In this document: positions 1 to 6,401 of the stretch, in pieces
Numbering within the stretch: position 1 is the stretch's first letter
Layout of the letters: each line of letters begins with the position of its first letter
DNA from: Thalassiosira profunda
Taxonomy: Eukaryota > Bacillariophyta > Thalassiosirophyceae > Thalassiosirales > Thalassiosiraceae
DNA: 10,264 nt
Assembly (NCBI GenBank): GCA_036939355.1
Contig: JALLAP010000802.1
Location: forward strand, 1-10,264
Direction: 5' to 3'
Notes under the pieces: generated by a model
Database searches by the model: none
Told to the model about the DNA's origin: nothing
Seen by the model: the letters and a program-made list of their open reading frames with translations, nothing else
Translations under genes and position numbers: made by a program

Positions 1-336
1 GCTCTCGTGAACCTACGAAAAAAATCGTCACGTGAACACCGAACTGCGCTGAGTGTTGATGCGAAAAAGATCTTGCCGGAGACGAGGGAGAGAGGGAGGG
101 AAGGAAGAGCCCCCGCCGAGCCCCGCGCCCCGCCCCACCACCCGCGCCCGCCGCCGCCGCGCCACCGCCCCCCCCGCCGCCCCAGCGCCTCCATCCACTT
201 GCCGACGCGGCCAGCGGCGTTTGCCCTGGCTCGACGGGCTGTGGTCATAAATATCGCGGGGCGTGACACATTTGGCTTGCTTGTATTTTATGTGAGCGCC
301 ACCTGTGGCTGATGCAATTGCAATTTGTCAGCCAAC
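1..336. other. Leader region upstream of ankyrin gene 1, no gene seen
   Basis: I see no convincing gene here. An open frame at 7-312 ends in TGA and has arginine/proline-rich content dictated by the C-rich tract, so I do not call it. Positions 75-189 contain no T at all: a pure-purine run at 84-109 is followed by a C-rich run from 110. On the minus strand that C-rich part has closely spaced G-runs. An A/T-rich, TATA-like stretch (cataaata, 246-253) lies about 85 bp before the ankyrin ATG. Just before the ATG, ggctga (307-312) and tcagcc (328-333) are inverted copies around the 10-bp palindrome tgcaattgca (313-322). Promoter function is inferred from position only. Confidence 0.5.
110..149 (-). 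other. Potential G-quadruplex motif (minus strand)
   Basis: C-runs on the plus strand at 110-114, 121-124, 128-131, 133-136, 141-143 and 147-149 are separated by 1-6 nt. The minus strand therefore fits the usual pattern of four or more G-runs of at least three with short loops. It lies about 190-230 bp upstream of the ankyrin start codon. Folding is a prediction from the pattern. Confidence 0.5.
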
Positions 337-1707
337 ATGGACGAGCGAGGAGAGCAGGACGACGAGCGGCGGAACATCGCACGCCGCGTGGAAGAGCTGG
401 AGCGATATTGCAACCGCCAAGTGAACGTTGAGCTGTCGCTGGACGGGATTCAGGAGAGAATTGTGGGCATCCCTGCCGACGCCGTACGGTTTGCCTTCCT
501 CGGGGCATGCATCAATGAGGGAGTAACGTTGGAGATGATTGAATGTCTTCTGGATGAGTTTCCCGATGCGGCCCAATGGAGTGGAAGTAACGGATTGTCG
601 CCCCTTCATTGTGCTTGTTTGAACAAGCGCGTGGATCCAGGGATAGTTCGGCTGCTTTTGGATCGTTGGCCGGAGTCAATCAATCTTCGAAGCGCCACGG
701 GGCGCCTTCCTCTGCATTTTCTTTGTTCCACGAGATGTGTCGATATGACAGCTTCATTGGCCATCTTGGACCTGCTGCTCGATGCGGCGCCTCAATCAGC
801 TGCAGAGTTGAATGGCAATGGCGACCTACCGATTCATCTTGCGATTCAGATGGGCAAATCACACCCATTCTGCATGCGGCTCATCGACGCCGCCCAAGCA
901 TCGCTGAGGGTTCAATCAGGAGGAGGTTGGTTGCCAATCCATACTGCGTGTTATTGGGGAAGCAACGTTGAGACAGTGAAGTGCATGATCAAGCTGTACC
1001 CTGAGAGTATTGACGCCAGGGATTCGCGTGGAGACCTCCCAATCCACCACGCGGCGCGCTGCTTCAAACATGGACAGGTTGCTGAGATCATCAGATATCT
1101 GTTGACAAAGGACCCTAATTGTGCGTCGTCGAAGACTGGAGACCAGCAGCTCTTGCCTTTGCATTTGGCGTGTGAAACTGCTTCCCTTAAGCGAGACGCT
1201 TCAGCGCGTATACTCTTCGATGCGCATCCGGAGGCCATCAAAATCCAAGACGGGTGTGGAAGAACGCCACGTGACAGTGCAAGAAGATGCGGACGTGACG
1301 CACTTGTTGAATTCTTGGAAGCGCAACTAGTCTACGCCCGAAAGGCTAGCGATAGCAGGGCAATGCGCACGCCGGATCGAAATGGGTGGCTCCCACTGCA
1401 CCACGCTCTTCGGAGTGGTGCTCGTCTGGGTGCCATCAAACTACTGATCGCGGGGAATCGCGATGCCTTGCACATATCCGACAACCAATCAGCATACCCG
1501 TTGCACATTGCCTGCGAGTTCAGCACGGCCGGCGTGGTGAACTACCTCTTGGAGCGAGGTGCCCCTTCAGTCTCGGAGCCAAACAGTAGTGGCAAGCTTC
1601 CCATTCATTTGTTGTGGGAATCCGACCGCGTCGATCGCGATCGCGTGGAGTACGTGGAGGCGGTGTGGCGTTTGCTTTGCGCCCGCCCGGAGACCGTGAT
1701 GCATTGA
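337..1707 (+). CDS. Ankyrin-repeat protein 1 (456 aa)
   Basis: Single-exon gene for a 456-residue protein made almost wholly of ankyrin repeats, so it is probably a protein-binding scaffold in the cytosol or nucleus. The partner is unknown. I chose the ATG at 337 because the upstream codons in frame (TTG at 325) are not normal eukaryotic starts and the N-terminus then aligns with ankyrin protein 2. A leader of about 50 residues (VEELERYC... GIPADAV) precedes the repeats and is shared with protein 2. It matches no domain I know. Repeat cores (xPLH/xPIH or degenerate) begin near residues 88, 124, 164, 199, 234, 273, 310, 352, 387 and 421, with LLLDxWPES-type second helices. There is no signal peptide or membrane segment. 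It ends RPETVMH, against HPETVAS in protein 2. The frame is intact, so it is not a pseudogene. Sampled G+C (about 52-55%) is lower than in the plastid-protein genes. Confidence 0.9.
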   Translation: MDERGEQDDERRNIARRVEELERYCNRQVNVELSLDGIQERIVGIPADAVRFAFLGACINEGVTLEMIECLLDEFPDAAQWSGSNGLSPLHCACLNKRVDPGIVRLLLDRWPESINLRSATGRLPLHFLCSTRCVDMTASLAILDLLLDAAPQSAAELNGNGDLPIHLAIQMGKSHPFCMRLIDAAQASLRVQSGGGWLPIHTACYWGSNVETVKCMIKLYPESIDARDSRGDLPIHHAARCFKHGQVAEIIRYLLTKDPNCASSKTGDQQLLPLHLACETASLKRDASARILFDAHPEAIKIQDGCGRTPRDSARRCGRDALVEFLEAQLVYARKASDSRAMRTPDRNGWLPLHHALRSGARLGAIKLLIAGNRDALHISDNQSAYPLHIACEFSTAGVVNYLLERGAPSVSEPNSSGKLPIHLLWESDRVDRDRVEYVEAVWRLLCARPETVMH

Positions 1708-1894
1708 TCGAAACGGAAGAATGCACGATGAGACATGCTTGTGAATGGTTTGGATGTCTCGTTCGCTTCTATTATTGCACCAAGCTTATGAATTTCCTGG
1801 ACGATCGCGCTCGGCCCAGGGAAAGGCAGCAAACAAGAACGTCGTAGCTTATTGCTCTATTAATTAGCATTGTTCTTTTTAGCAACCCGTTCTA
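1708..1894. other. Convergent intergenic region
   Basis: This is the shared 3' flank of ankyrin gene 1 (+) and the carrier gene (-), 187 bp long and A/T-richer than its neighbours. gagacat (1730-1736) and atgtctc (1754-1760) form a perfect 7-bp inverted repeat with a 17-nt loop, 22 nt after the ankyrin stop. One 7-bp dyad in a region this size is compatible with chance. No gene is seen. Confidence 0.6.
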
Positions 1895-3493
1895 CTAGGC
1901 ATTATCCTCCACCCGGAAGAACCGCCGGCTCCCGAGGGTGATCTTCTCCCGCACCATCATGAGCAGGGCGCTCTTCAGCACCGTGTGGAGGAGCTGGAGG
2001 GAGCACCCCTTGTACACCCCGCGGACTCCGTCGTTGCGGAAGATGTGGAGGAGGAGCAGGAGAAGGGTGCGAGGGGGCTTTTTGGTTGTCGCTTCGGATA
2101 GCGAACGAGATAGCTGCCGATGCTGCAGTTTGTTGCGTCCGTTCATCCTCGCAGTCCGGCCATCTCCTTCCTCGTTCGACCCTCCAATCGAACGATTTGA
2201 TTCATCACAACTGCCCTCGTCAAAGGCATCCGGAGGAGACACCATGAGAAGAACCTTGCATCGGATCAGCGGATATGTTACGATAGTCGCGAAGAACTTC
2301 GATACCAATCCGAACACAAAGGCTTCCCCCATCGAAAGTTTATTGGACTGTGGCCGAACGTTTGTTGCGTTGCCATTGTCTGGACTGGTCATCTTTCCTG
2401 CCCAGCGTCGCTGGAGGAGCATCCCTTTGAGCACGTCGTACATCGTGTATTGGATTGCAGGGTTGGTGCACAGCAGCACCGCAGGGAAAAGCCCGTTCCA
2501 CAGCGACAATACCGATCGGAGCCGCCGATGTCTCTCTCCCGTCGCACCGTTACCGTCATTTGTGCCTAAACCTGTTGCATCAGTGGTAGTGGTAGCAGCC
2601 GCAGTTGGGGTTGTAGCGAACGCCTCCTGGGCGAGGTTGGTCGAGAATGAGAACTTGTACTTCTCGGGCGATTTGATGTAGAGTTGCCGCCTCGCTGCGG
2701 CGGACGTCGTCTTCGGCGTCGGTGCTGTTTTGTGCGTGGCCGACGTCCCAGGGTCATCTCCCCATTCATCCTCTTCGCTGTGGGCAGATTGGTACTCCTC
2801 CGAAAAGCTGCAGCGTGCACTTCTGAAACCATCGTCGCTCGAGACGCGATTCTCCGAACAATTTTCATCACCGATGCGTCCTCTTTCCAACGTCCCCGCC
2901 TGCTTCCTCGATGAGATGGTGTCCAGCGGCAGCGTGATGCACGTGTTGATCACGGCCGCGAACGCCGTCAGCAGCAGCTTCGAGCCGGTCGACGTCTCCG
3001 CCGCCCCCCTCCTTCCCGACGAGCCACTGCCCCTCGATGCAAGGAGGGATTTTCGGTAGGCCGCGTACTTGGTCTGGACGAGCGAGTAGGCGAAGAAGTA
3101 GGCGAAGCTGGACACGACGGTGTGGGCCACCTTGTGGGGGAGGCCGCGGAAGAGCTCGGCGAAGGGGGGCAGTTTCGACGGCAGGATGCTTTGTATTGAA
3201 TGCAACGTCATCGGCGGCCTGTTTGCACGGCTCTTCTGCCCACCCTCGCATCTCCCATTGCAATTTGCACTGGCATCATCTCCATCAACTTTGGCAGCCC
3301 CATCTTTTGCAGCCCCAGCTGACGACCCATCAACGTCACCGCGCGCACCGCCCGCCTGCAAGCTCGTCTTCCAAACGTCGACGGGGTAAAACGCCAATAC
3401 GGCCGCGAGGGAGCCCAGGACGCCGGCGGCGGCGTCGGCGAGGGCCCGTCGACGGGCCAAGGCGTCGGTGGGGCGGGGGCGCTTGGGCCGCAT
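1895..3493 (-). CDS. SLC25 carrier, peroxisomal (PMP34/PNC-like) type, 532 aa
   Basis: Mitochondrial-carrier-family membrane protein with three tandem repeats of two helices. The repeat motifs are FYPVDVWKTSLQ (residues 36-47), LPLDTISSRKQ (188-198) and TYPLIRCKVLL (406-416). Departures from P-x-[DE]-x-x-[KR] in repeats 2 (Ser194) and 3 (Ile410) resemble peroxisomal carriers. So do the NPAIQYTMYDVLK segment (344-356) and the C-terminal VYKGCSLQLLHTVLKSAL segment (493-510). That subgroup (SLC25A17/PMP34, plant PNC and PXN) moves ATP/AMP, CoA or NAD across the peroxisomal membrane. The substrate here is unproven. At 532 residues it is much longer than the usual 300 or so, because of low-complexity insertions at about 49-95, 201-325 and 418-475. 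The ATG at 3493 sits just before the first helix. There is no intron. It is divergent from the Nudix gene. A retained in-frame intron inside an insertion cannot be excluded. Confidence 0.85.
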   Translation of the reverse strand: MRPKRPRPTDALARRRALADAAAGVLGSLAAVLAFYPVDVWKTSLQAGGARGDVDGSSAGAAKDGAAKVDGDDASANCNGRCEGGQKSRANRPPMTLHSIQSILPSKLPPFAELFRGLPHKVAHTVVSSFAYFFAYSLVQTKYAAYRKSLLASRGSGSSGRRGAAETSTGSKLLLTAFAAVINTCITLPLDTISSRKQAGTLERGRIGDENCSENRVSSDDGFRSARCSFSEEYQSAHSEEDEWGDDPGTSATHKTAPTPKTTSAAARRQLYIKSPEKYKFSFSTNLAQEAFATTPTAAATTTTDATGLGTNDGNGATGERHRRLRSVLSLWNGLFPAVLLCTNPAIQYTMYDVLKGMLLQRRWAGKMTSPDNGNATNVRPQSNKLSMGEAFVFGLVSKFFATIVTYPLIRCKVLLMVSPPDAFDEGSCDESNRSIGGSNEEGDGRTARMNGRNKLQHRQLSRSLSEATTKKPPRTLLLLLLHIFRNDGVRGVYKGCSLQLLHTVLKSALLMMVREKITLGSRRFFRVEDNA

Positions 3494-3670
3494 CGGGGCG
3501 AGGCGGGGCGTAGTGGAAGTGGAAGGGGCGCGTCGCGCGTGCGTGAAGTCGTAAGTCGCCTACATACAGGTAAGGCATGTACGTAAAATAAGTAGCTAAC
3601 GATCCGGCGCCGGGCGGGGAAAAGTGCGGAAGCCAAAGCCACCCCACTCGACGCACTCGTTGCTTTGCAA
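3494..3670. promoter_or_regulatory. Divergent promoter region, carrier / Nudix
   Basis: The 177 bp between two start codons in opposite directions must hold both promoters and 5' UTRs, or one bidirectional promoter. The middle (about 3545-3600) is relatively A/T-rich, with gtacgtaaaataagtag near 3580. No clear TATA box or named motif is visible. Confidence 0.6.
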
Positions 3671-4831
3671 ATGAAGCGTCCACCCTCCCGCTCGGCCGCC
3701 GCGGCGTACCTCATGCTCGCGATCGCCACTTCGTCGCTGCGGAGGGCGGCGTGCTTCTCGCCGGCCGGCGTAGTCGCTCGCGGACGGCGCAGTGTCGCGA
3801 TGCCCCGAGACATCATCGTCGCATCAAGATCGCAACACAGAGCACATCACCGAGATGCACGTTGGGCCACCTCCTCTCTCCGCTCCTTCTCCACCGCAAA
3901 TACCAACAATAGCCTGATGGATCACATGCTGTACCGCATCGAGGCCGTGAACAACGTCCCGTACCAAATCCAACAGAGCCTGATGGACTTCACCCTTAAC
4001 GGCCGACGGCTCGGAAAGGTGACGCCCAAGGTGGCCGAGCGATTGGCGGCGATGGGCCCGACGTTTGAGATATCGACGGGGACGAATCGGCCGACGCTCA
4101 CCCTCGGCAGTGCCGCGGGGGGCTCGGTCGAGCAGCGATCCGCGGCGGTGGCCCGAGTAATGGAGAGGTTAAGGGACGAGGGGTACATCTCCGGGTGGCG
4201 GGACGAGCTGTACCCCGTCGCCGAAAGCTTCGATGCCCCACCGGCGTTTTTGATCGAGCGGGCCGCCGCCTCGTTGTTGGGCGCGATGGAGTACGGCGTG
4301 CACGTCAACGGGTTGGTGGACGTGGACGGCGAGAGAAGGATGTGGATGGCGCGAAGATCGCAGAGCAAAAGCAAATTCCCGGGGTATCTTGATCATATCG
4401 TGGCAGGAGGCCAGCCTGCGGGATTATCGTTGATGGACAACGTCGTCAAAGAGTGCCAGGAGGAGGCGGGCATTCCGGAAGAACTGACGAGACGAGGCGT
4501 CCGGCCCGCGGGCGCGATCAGCTACGAACAATATGTGGGACGATTGAAGGATCAAGGGGAGGGGGTCATGAGCCGCGTGGTCTTGTTTTGCTACGATTTG
4601 ACGTTGCCTCCAGAGTTCGTGCCGACGGCCGAGGACGGGGAGGTGGAAAGCTTCTTCACGTGGGGGCTGGAAGACATTGCGCGGTCGATGCATCCGGACT
4701 ATCCGGATCCGATCAAACCGAATTGCTATCCCGTGATCATAGATTACCTTCTCCGATCCGGGGCGATATCTCCTGACAGCCCGAGGTATCTCGATGTGCT
4801 GCGGACGCTGCGGAGCGGAACGTGCAAGTAG
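3671..4831 (+). CDS. Plastid-targeted DUF4743/Nudix hydrolase (386 aa)
   Basis: Nudix-family hydrolase of the group that carries an N-terminal DUF4743 domain (Arabidopsis NUDT20/24, yeast YJR142W, N-terminal half of S. pombe Tnr3). Relatives clear damaged or oxidised thiamine diphosphate by hydrolysing it to the monophosphate, and that role is inferred here. DUF4743 covers roughly residues 85-205 (GYISGWRDELYPV, FLIERAAASLLG). The Nudix domain follows (YGVHVNGLV, FPGYLDHIVAGGQPAG), with the Nudix box at Gly246-Ile268. Glu261, Glu264, Glu265 and Gly267 are present. Box position 7 is Leu254-region rather than Glu and position 15 is Lys260 rather than Arg, a degenerate form I associate with this subgroup. 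The start is the ATG at 3671; the preceding TTG is unlikely. Residues 1-28 look like a signal peptide ending AAC before FSP, followed by a Ser/Arg-rich stretch, so plastid import is likely. Nothing is truncated. Confidence 0.9.
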   Translation: MKRPPSRSAAAAYLMLAIATSSLRRAACFSPAGVVARGRRSVAMPRDIIVASRSQHRAHHRDARWATSSLRSFSTANTNNSLMDHMLYRIEAVNNVPYQIQQSLMDFTLNGRRLGKVTPKVAERLAAMGPTFEISTGTNRPTLTLGSAAGGSVEQRSAAVARVMERLRDEGYISGWRDELYPVAESFDAPPAFLIERAAASLLGAMEYGVHVNGLVDVDGERRMWMARRSQSKSKFPGYLDHIVAGGQPAGLSLMDNVVKECQEEAGIPEELTRRGVRPAGAISYEQYVGRLKDQGEGVMSRVVLFCYDLTLPPEFVPTAEDGEVESFFTWGLEDIARSMHPDYPDPIKPNCYPVIIDYLLRSGAISPDSPRYLDVLRTLRSGTCK

Positions 4832-5075
4832 ATAGAAAGCACAACATCAACGCTGCCTTTGATGATTGGAGAGAGAGGTTGTAGGTTGTAAGTAGGTAGT
4901 CTGTTGACTTTGTACGTACGCTGTTATCTACAAGACGTCCCGAGTCCCGAGTTCTCAATCACGAGATGACGTTCAGTACGTGGTTCTACGGAGGAATTCA
5001 AAGATCGACTTCAAGTTTCAAGTCGCCCGGCGGGCCAAAGCAAGCACTTTTCCTCTCTCTACCTAGCACCCAACC
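4832..5075 (+). promoter_or_regulatory. Nudix 3' flank and antenna-gene promoter region
   Basis: These 244 bp lie between two genes on the same strand. catcaa (4845-4850) and ttgatg (4859-4864) form a short hairpin 13 nt after the Nudix stop. The distal half should carry the antenna-gene promoter: it has gtacgtacg (4912-4920), GACGTC (4934-4939), TGACGT (4967-4972) and a pyrimidine-rich run (ttttcctctctctacc, 5048-5063) just before the ATG. No TATA box is obvious. Confidence 0.5.
4967..4972 (+). promoter_or_regulatory. TGACGT element, candidate bZIP/aureochrome site
   Basis: TGACGT lies about 105 bp upstream of the antenna-gene ATG. This hexamer is the reported binding core of stramenopile aureochromes (blue-light bZIP factors) and also of CO2/cAMP-response elements in diatom promoters. 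A light-harvesting gene is a sensible target. A single hexamer is weak evidence by itself. Confidence 0.35.
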
Positions 5076-5943
5076 ATGAAGACCGCCGCCTCCCTCGCCC
5101 TCCTAGCCGGCTCGGCCGCCGCCTTCGCCCCCGCCGCCCCGTCGGCGCGGACCTCCGTCGCGTTGAGCGCGGAGAAGAGCAAGGCCCTCCCGTTCATGAA
5201 CCGGCCGCCGCTCGTGAGTTTTGCAAGAGTGTGAGGCGTTTTGGTTGCAGATGCGCACTCGATGGTGCCCTCGCGGTTGCTGCGAGGCGTACTGCGGGAG
5301 ACGTTCGTTGCTGCATGCAAACAACGGCGGCGAGACTCGCGTTTGGTTCTTTGGCTATTCTTATCTCTGTTCACCTTTCTCAAACTGACTTTGTGCCTCT
5401 ATTTTGCGACGAATCCAGCTCGACGGCTCCATGGCCGGCGACGTCGGCTTCGACCCCCTGGGCCTCTCCAACATCGACGACGTCGGGATCGACCTCTACT
5501 GGCTCCGCGAGGCCGAGCTCAAGCACGGCCGCGTCGCGATGCTCGCCGTCGCGGGCTTCGTCCAGGTCGAGGTCTTCGGGCCCGCGCCGGGGTGCGAGGC
5601 CGCCACGGCCAAGTGCCAGACCGACGCCTTCTGGCAGATCTGGAACTCCCACCCCCAGTACATCGCGGCTGGTTTGATCATGATCATGATGATCGAGGCC
5701 GTGTCGGGCATCGCCGCGACGAGCGGGCGGGAGGGCGGGGACCGCGCGCCCGGAGACTTCGGACTGGACCCCCTCGGATACATGAAGGGGGATCCCGCCA
5801 AGGCCGAGCGGCTCAAGGCGCAGGAGGTGGCCAACGGACGGTTGGCCATGTGGGCGGCGGCCGGATTGTTGGTGCAGGGGTGCTCGAACCACATGGGCGG
5901 CGTCGAGGCTTTGACCGCGTCGCTCAACGACAACATGTTCTAA
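5076..5943 (+). CDS. Fucoxanthin-chlorophyll-type light-harvesting protein (220 aa)
   Basis: Two exons (5076-5213 and 5419-5943, phase 0) encode a thylakoid antenna protein that binds chlorophyll and carotenoid. Residues 1-16 form a signal peptide ending AAA before FAP, then a short transit region, so import into a four-membrane plastid is expected. The mature part opens with GDVGFDPLGL. Helix 1 (about 77-97) has E79-x-x-H82-x-R84, and helix 3 (182-200) has E182-x-x-N185-x-R187, the paired chlorophyll-ligand and salt-bridge residues of the LHC fold. Helix 2 is about 127-147 with Glu139. A second GDFGLDPLG precedes helix 3. Length is normal for the family. It resembles red-lineage (Lhcr-like) proteins more than Lhcf, but I cannot settle the subfamily. 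Unusual are three cysteines (105, 112, 201) predicted on the lumen side. Exon G+C is high (about 67% in a sampled line). Confidence 0.92.
5214..5418 (+). other. Intron of the antenna gene (205 nt)
   Basis: It starts GTGAGT and ends CCAG. Removing it joins NRPPL to LDGSMAGDVGFDPLG in frame. It falls exactly between the targeting presequence and the mature domain. A nearer acceptor (ttgcag, ending at 5250) leads into a frame that stops before the LHC domain, so the longer intron is preferred. The intron is less G+C-rich than the exons. Confidence 0.88.
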
Positions 5944-6078
5944 ACCGGAACACGTGTGCTTGCGACGACGATAGGAATGCTGTTTAGGACGGTGGAGGAA
6001 GAATATGGGAGTGGGTGGAGGAGGGAAAGAGGGCCGACGTTAGCTACGCCATTACATTGGTCGGTCTTCGATCCCCAA

Positions 6079-6139
6079 TGCCCAGGCAACCGCTCCTGTC
6101 ACATCGAGGCTCGTTTCGTGAGCCTCGTAAGCCTGGGCA
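6079..6139 (+). repeat. Nested inverted repeat (two-stem hairpin)
   Basis: The outer arms tgcccaggc (6079-6087) and gcctgggca (6131-6139) are a perfect 9-bp match. Inside them cgaggctc (6105-6112) and gagcctcg (6120-6127) are a perfect 8-bp match around a 7-nt loop. A 17-nt and a 3-nt unpaired segment separate the stems. It begins 135 nt after the antenna stop and could lie in its 3' UTR or be a separate RNA. It is not a tRNA: there is no T-loop and no cloverleaf. Confidence 0.7.
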
Positions 6140-6146
6140 AAAAAGT

Positions 6147-6169
6147 CTTGGACACATTATGTGTTCAAG
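6147..6169. repeat. 23-bp near-perfect palindrome flanked by an A/T homopolymer
   Basis: cttggacacat (6147-6157) and atgtgttcaag (6159-6169) are inverted copies around one base. Ten of the eleven pairs are Watson-Crick and one is G-T. A run of six A at 6139-6144 flanks it, so read on the minus strand the dyad is followed by TTTTTT. It could be a protein-binding dyad or a minus-strand transcript end. Confidence 0.65.
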
Positions 6170-6172
6170 CTG

Positions 6173-6205
6173 CCTCGGTGCCACACAGAGTGAGGACGAC
6201 CGAGG
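6173..6205. repeat. 7-bp inverted repeat
   Basis: cctcggt (6173-6179) pairs perfectly with accgagg (6199-6205) across a 19-nt loop, directly after the palindrome. It is weak alone and noted because it continues the cluster. Confidence 0.45.
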
Positions 6206-6217
6206 GTAATACTTGAT

Positions 6218-6256
6218 GAGGAACAATCTAATCCAAAGTAGAATGCATTGTTCTTC
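6218..6256. repeat. 10-bp inverted repeat with one G-T pair
   Basis: gaggaacaat (6218-6227) pairs with attgttcttc (6247-6256), nine Watson-Crick pairs plus one G-T, across a 19-nt loop. It is the last dyad of the cluster. Confidence 0.5.
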
Positions 6257-6401
6257 TTTGGGGCGTCAGCCTTGTTCTGTTCCTGTGTTTGTTTGATTGT
6301 GGCTGATCGGATCTATCTACTAACGAACCACGCAACGTTCCAGGAGGGAAAGCTAGGCAACTCATAAACTTAGATTGCGTGCACTACTGCGAGAGCTTCT
6401 T

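Larger units (their letters stand above)
5944..6401. other. Convergent intergenic region rich in inverted repeats
   Basis: The 458 bp between the antenna stop and the ankyrin-2 stop hold no credible gene. Short frames (5956-6216, 6015-6209) lack a recognisable product. The stretch is unusually rich in inverted repeats from 6079 to 6256, listed separately. A weaker 7-bp one with a G-T pair is ggccgac (6032-6038) with gtcggtc (6060-6066). From 6257 to 6401 I see only tcagcc (6265-6270) facing ggctga (6301-6306), which may be chance. Confidence 0.6.

Noticed and set aside
7..312. 101-codon open frame in the left leader
   Set aside because: Arg/Pro-rich product dictated by the T-free tract, no domain, and it begins at a non-ATG codon next to the window edge.
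337..1707. Ankyrin gene 1 as a truncated pseudogene of gene 2
   Set aside because: It is shorter by whole repeat units, with intact frame, start, stop and C-terminal motif.
2510..2895. Low-complexity part of the carrier as a missed intron
   Set aside because: The frame stays open throughout and the insert matches the style of the other two. Without RNA data I keep it as coding, with that caveat.
5380..5892. 170-codon antisense frame in the antenna gene
   Set aside because: No recognisable content; explained by codon bias of the sense gene.
5241..5987. Long open frame overlapping the antenna gene (+, other frame)
   Set aside because: Arginine-rich shadow of a G/C-rich third position. It crosses the predicted intron and the real frame has clear LHC residues.
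6061..6139. Possible tRNA around the nested hairpin
   Set aside because: No T-loop or anticodon arm with proper stems, and the unpaired segments are the wrong size for a cloverleaf.
1867..6256. Shared gcattgttctt at 1867-1877 and 6245-6255 as a repeat element
   Set aside because: Only 11 nt, with unrelated flanks; probably chance.
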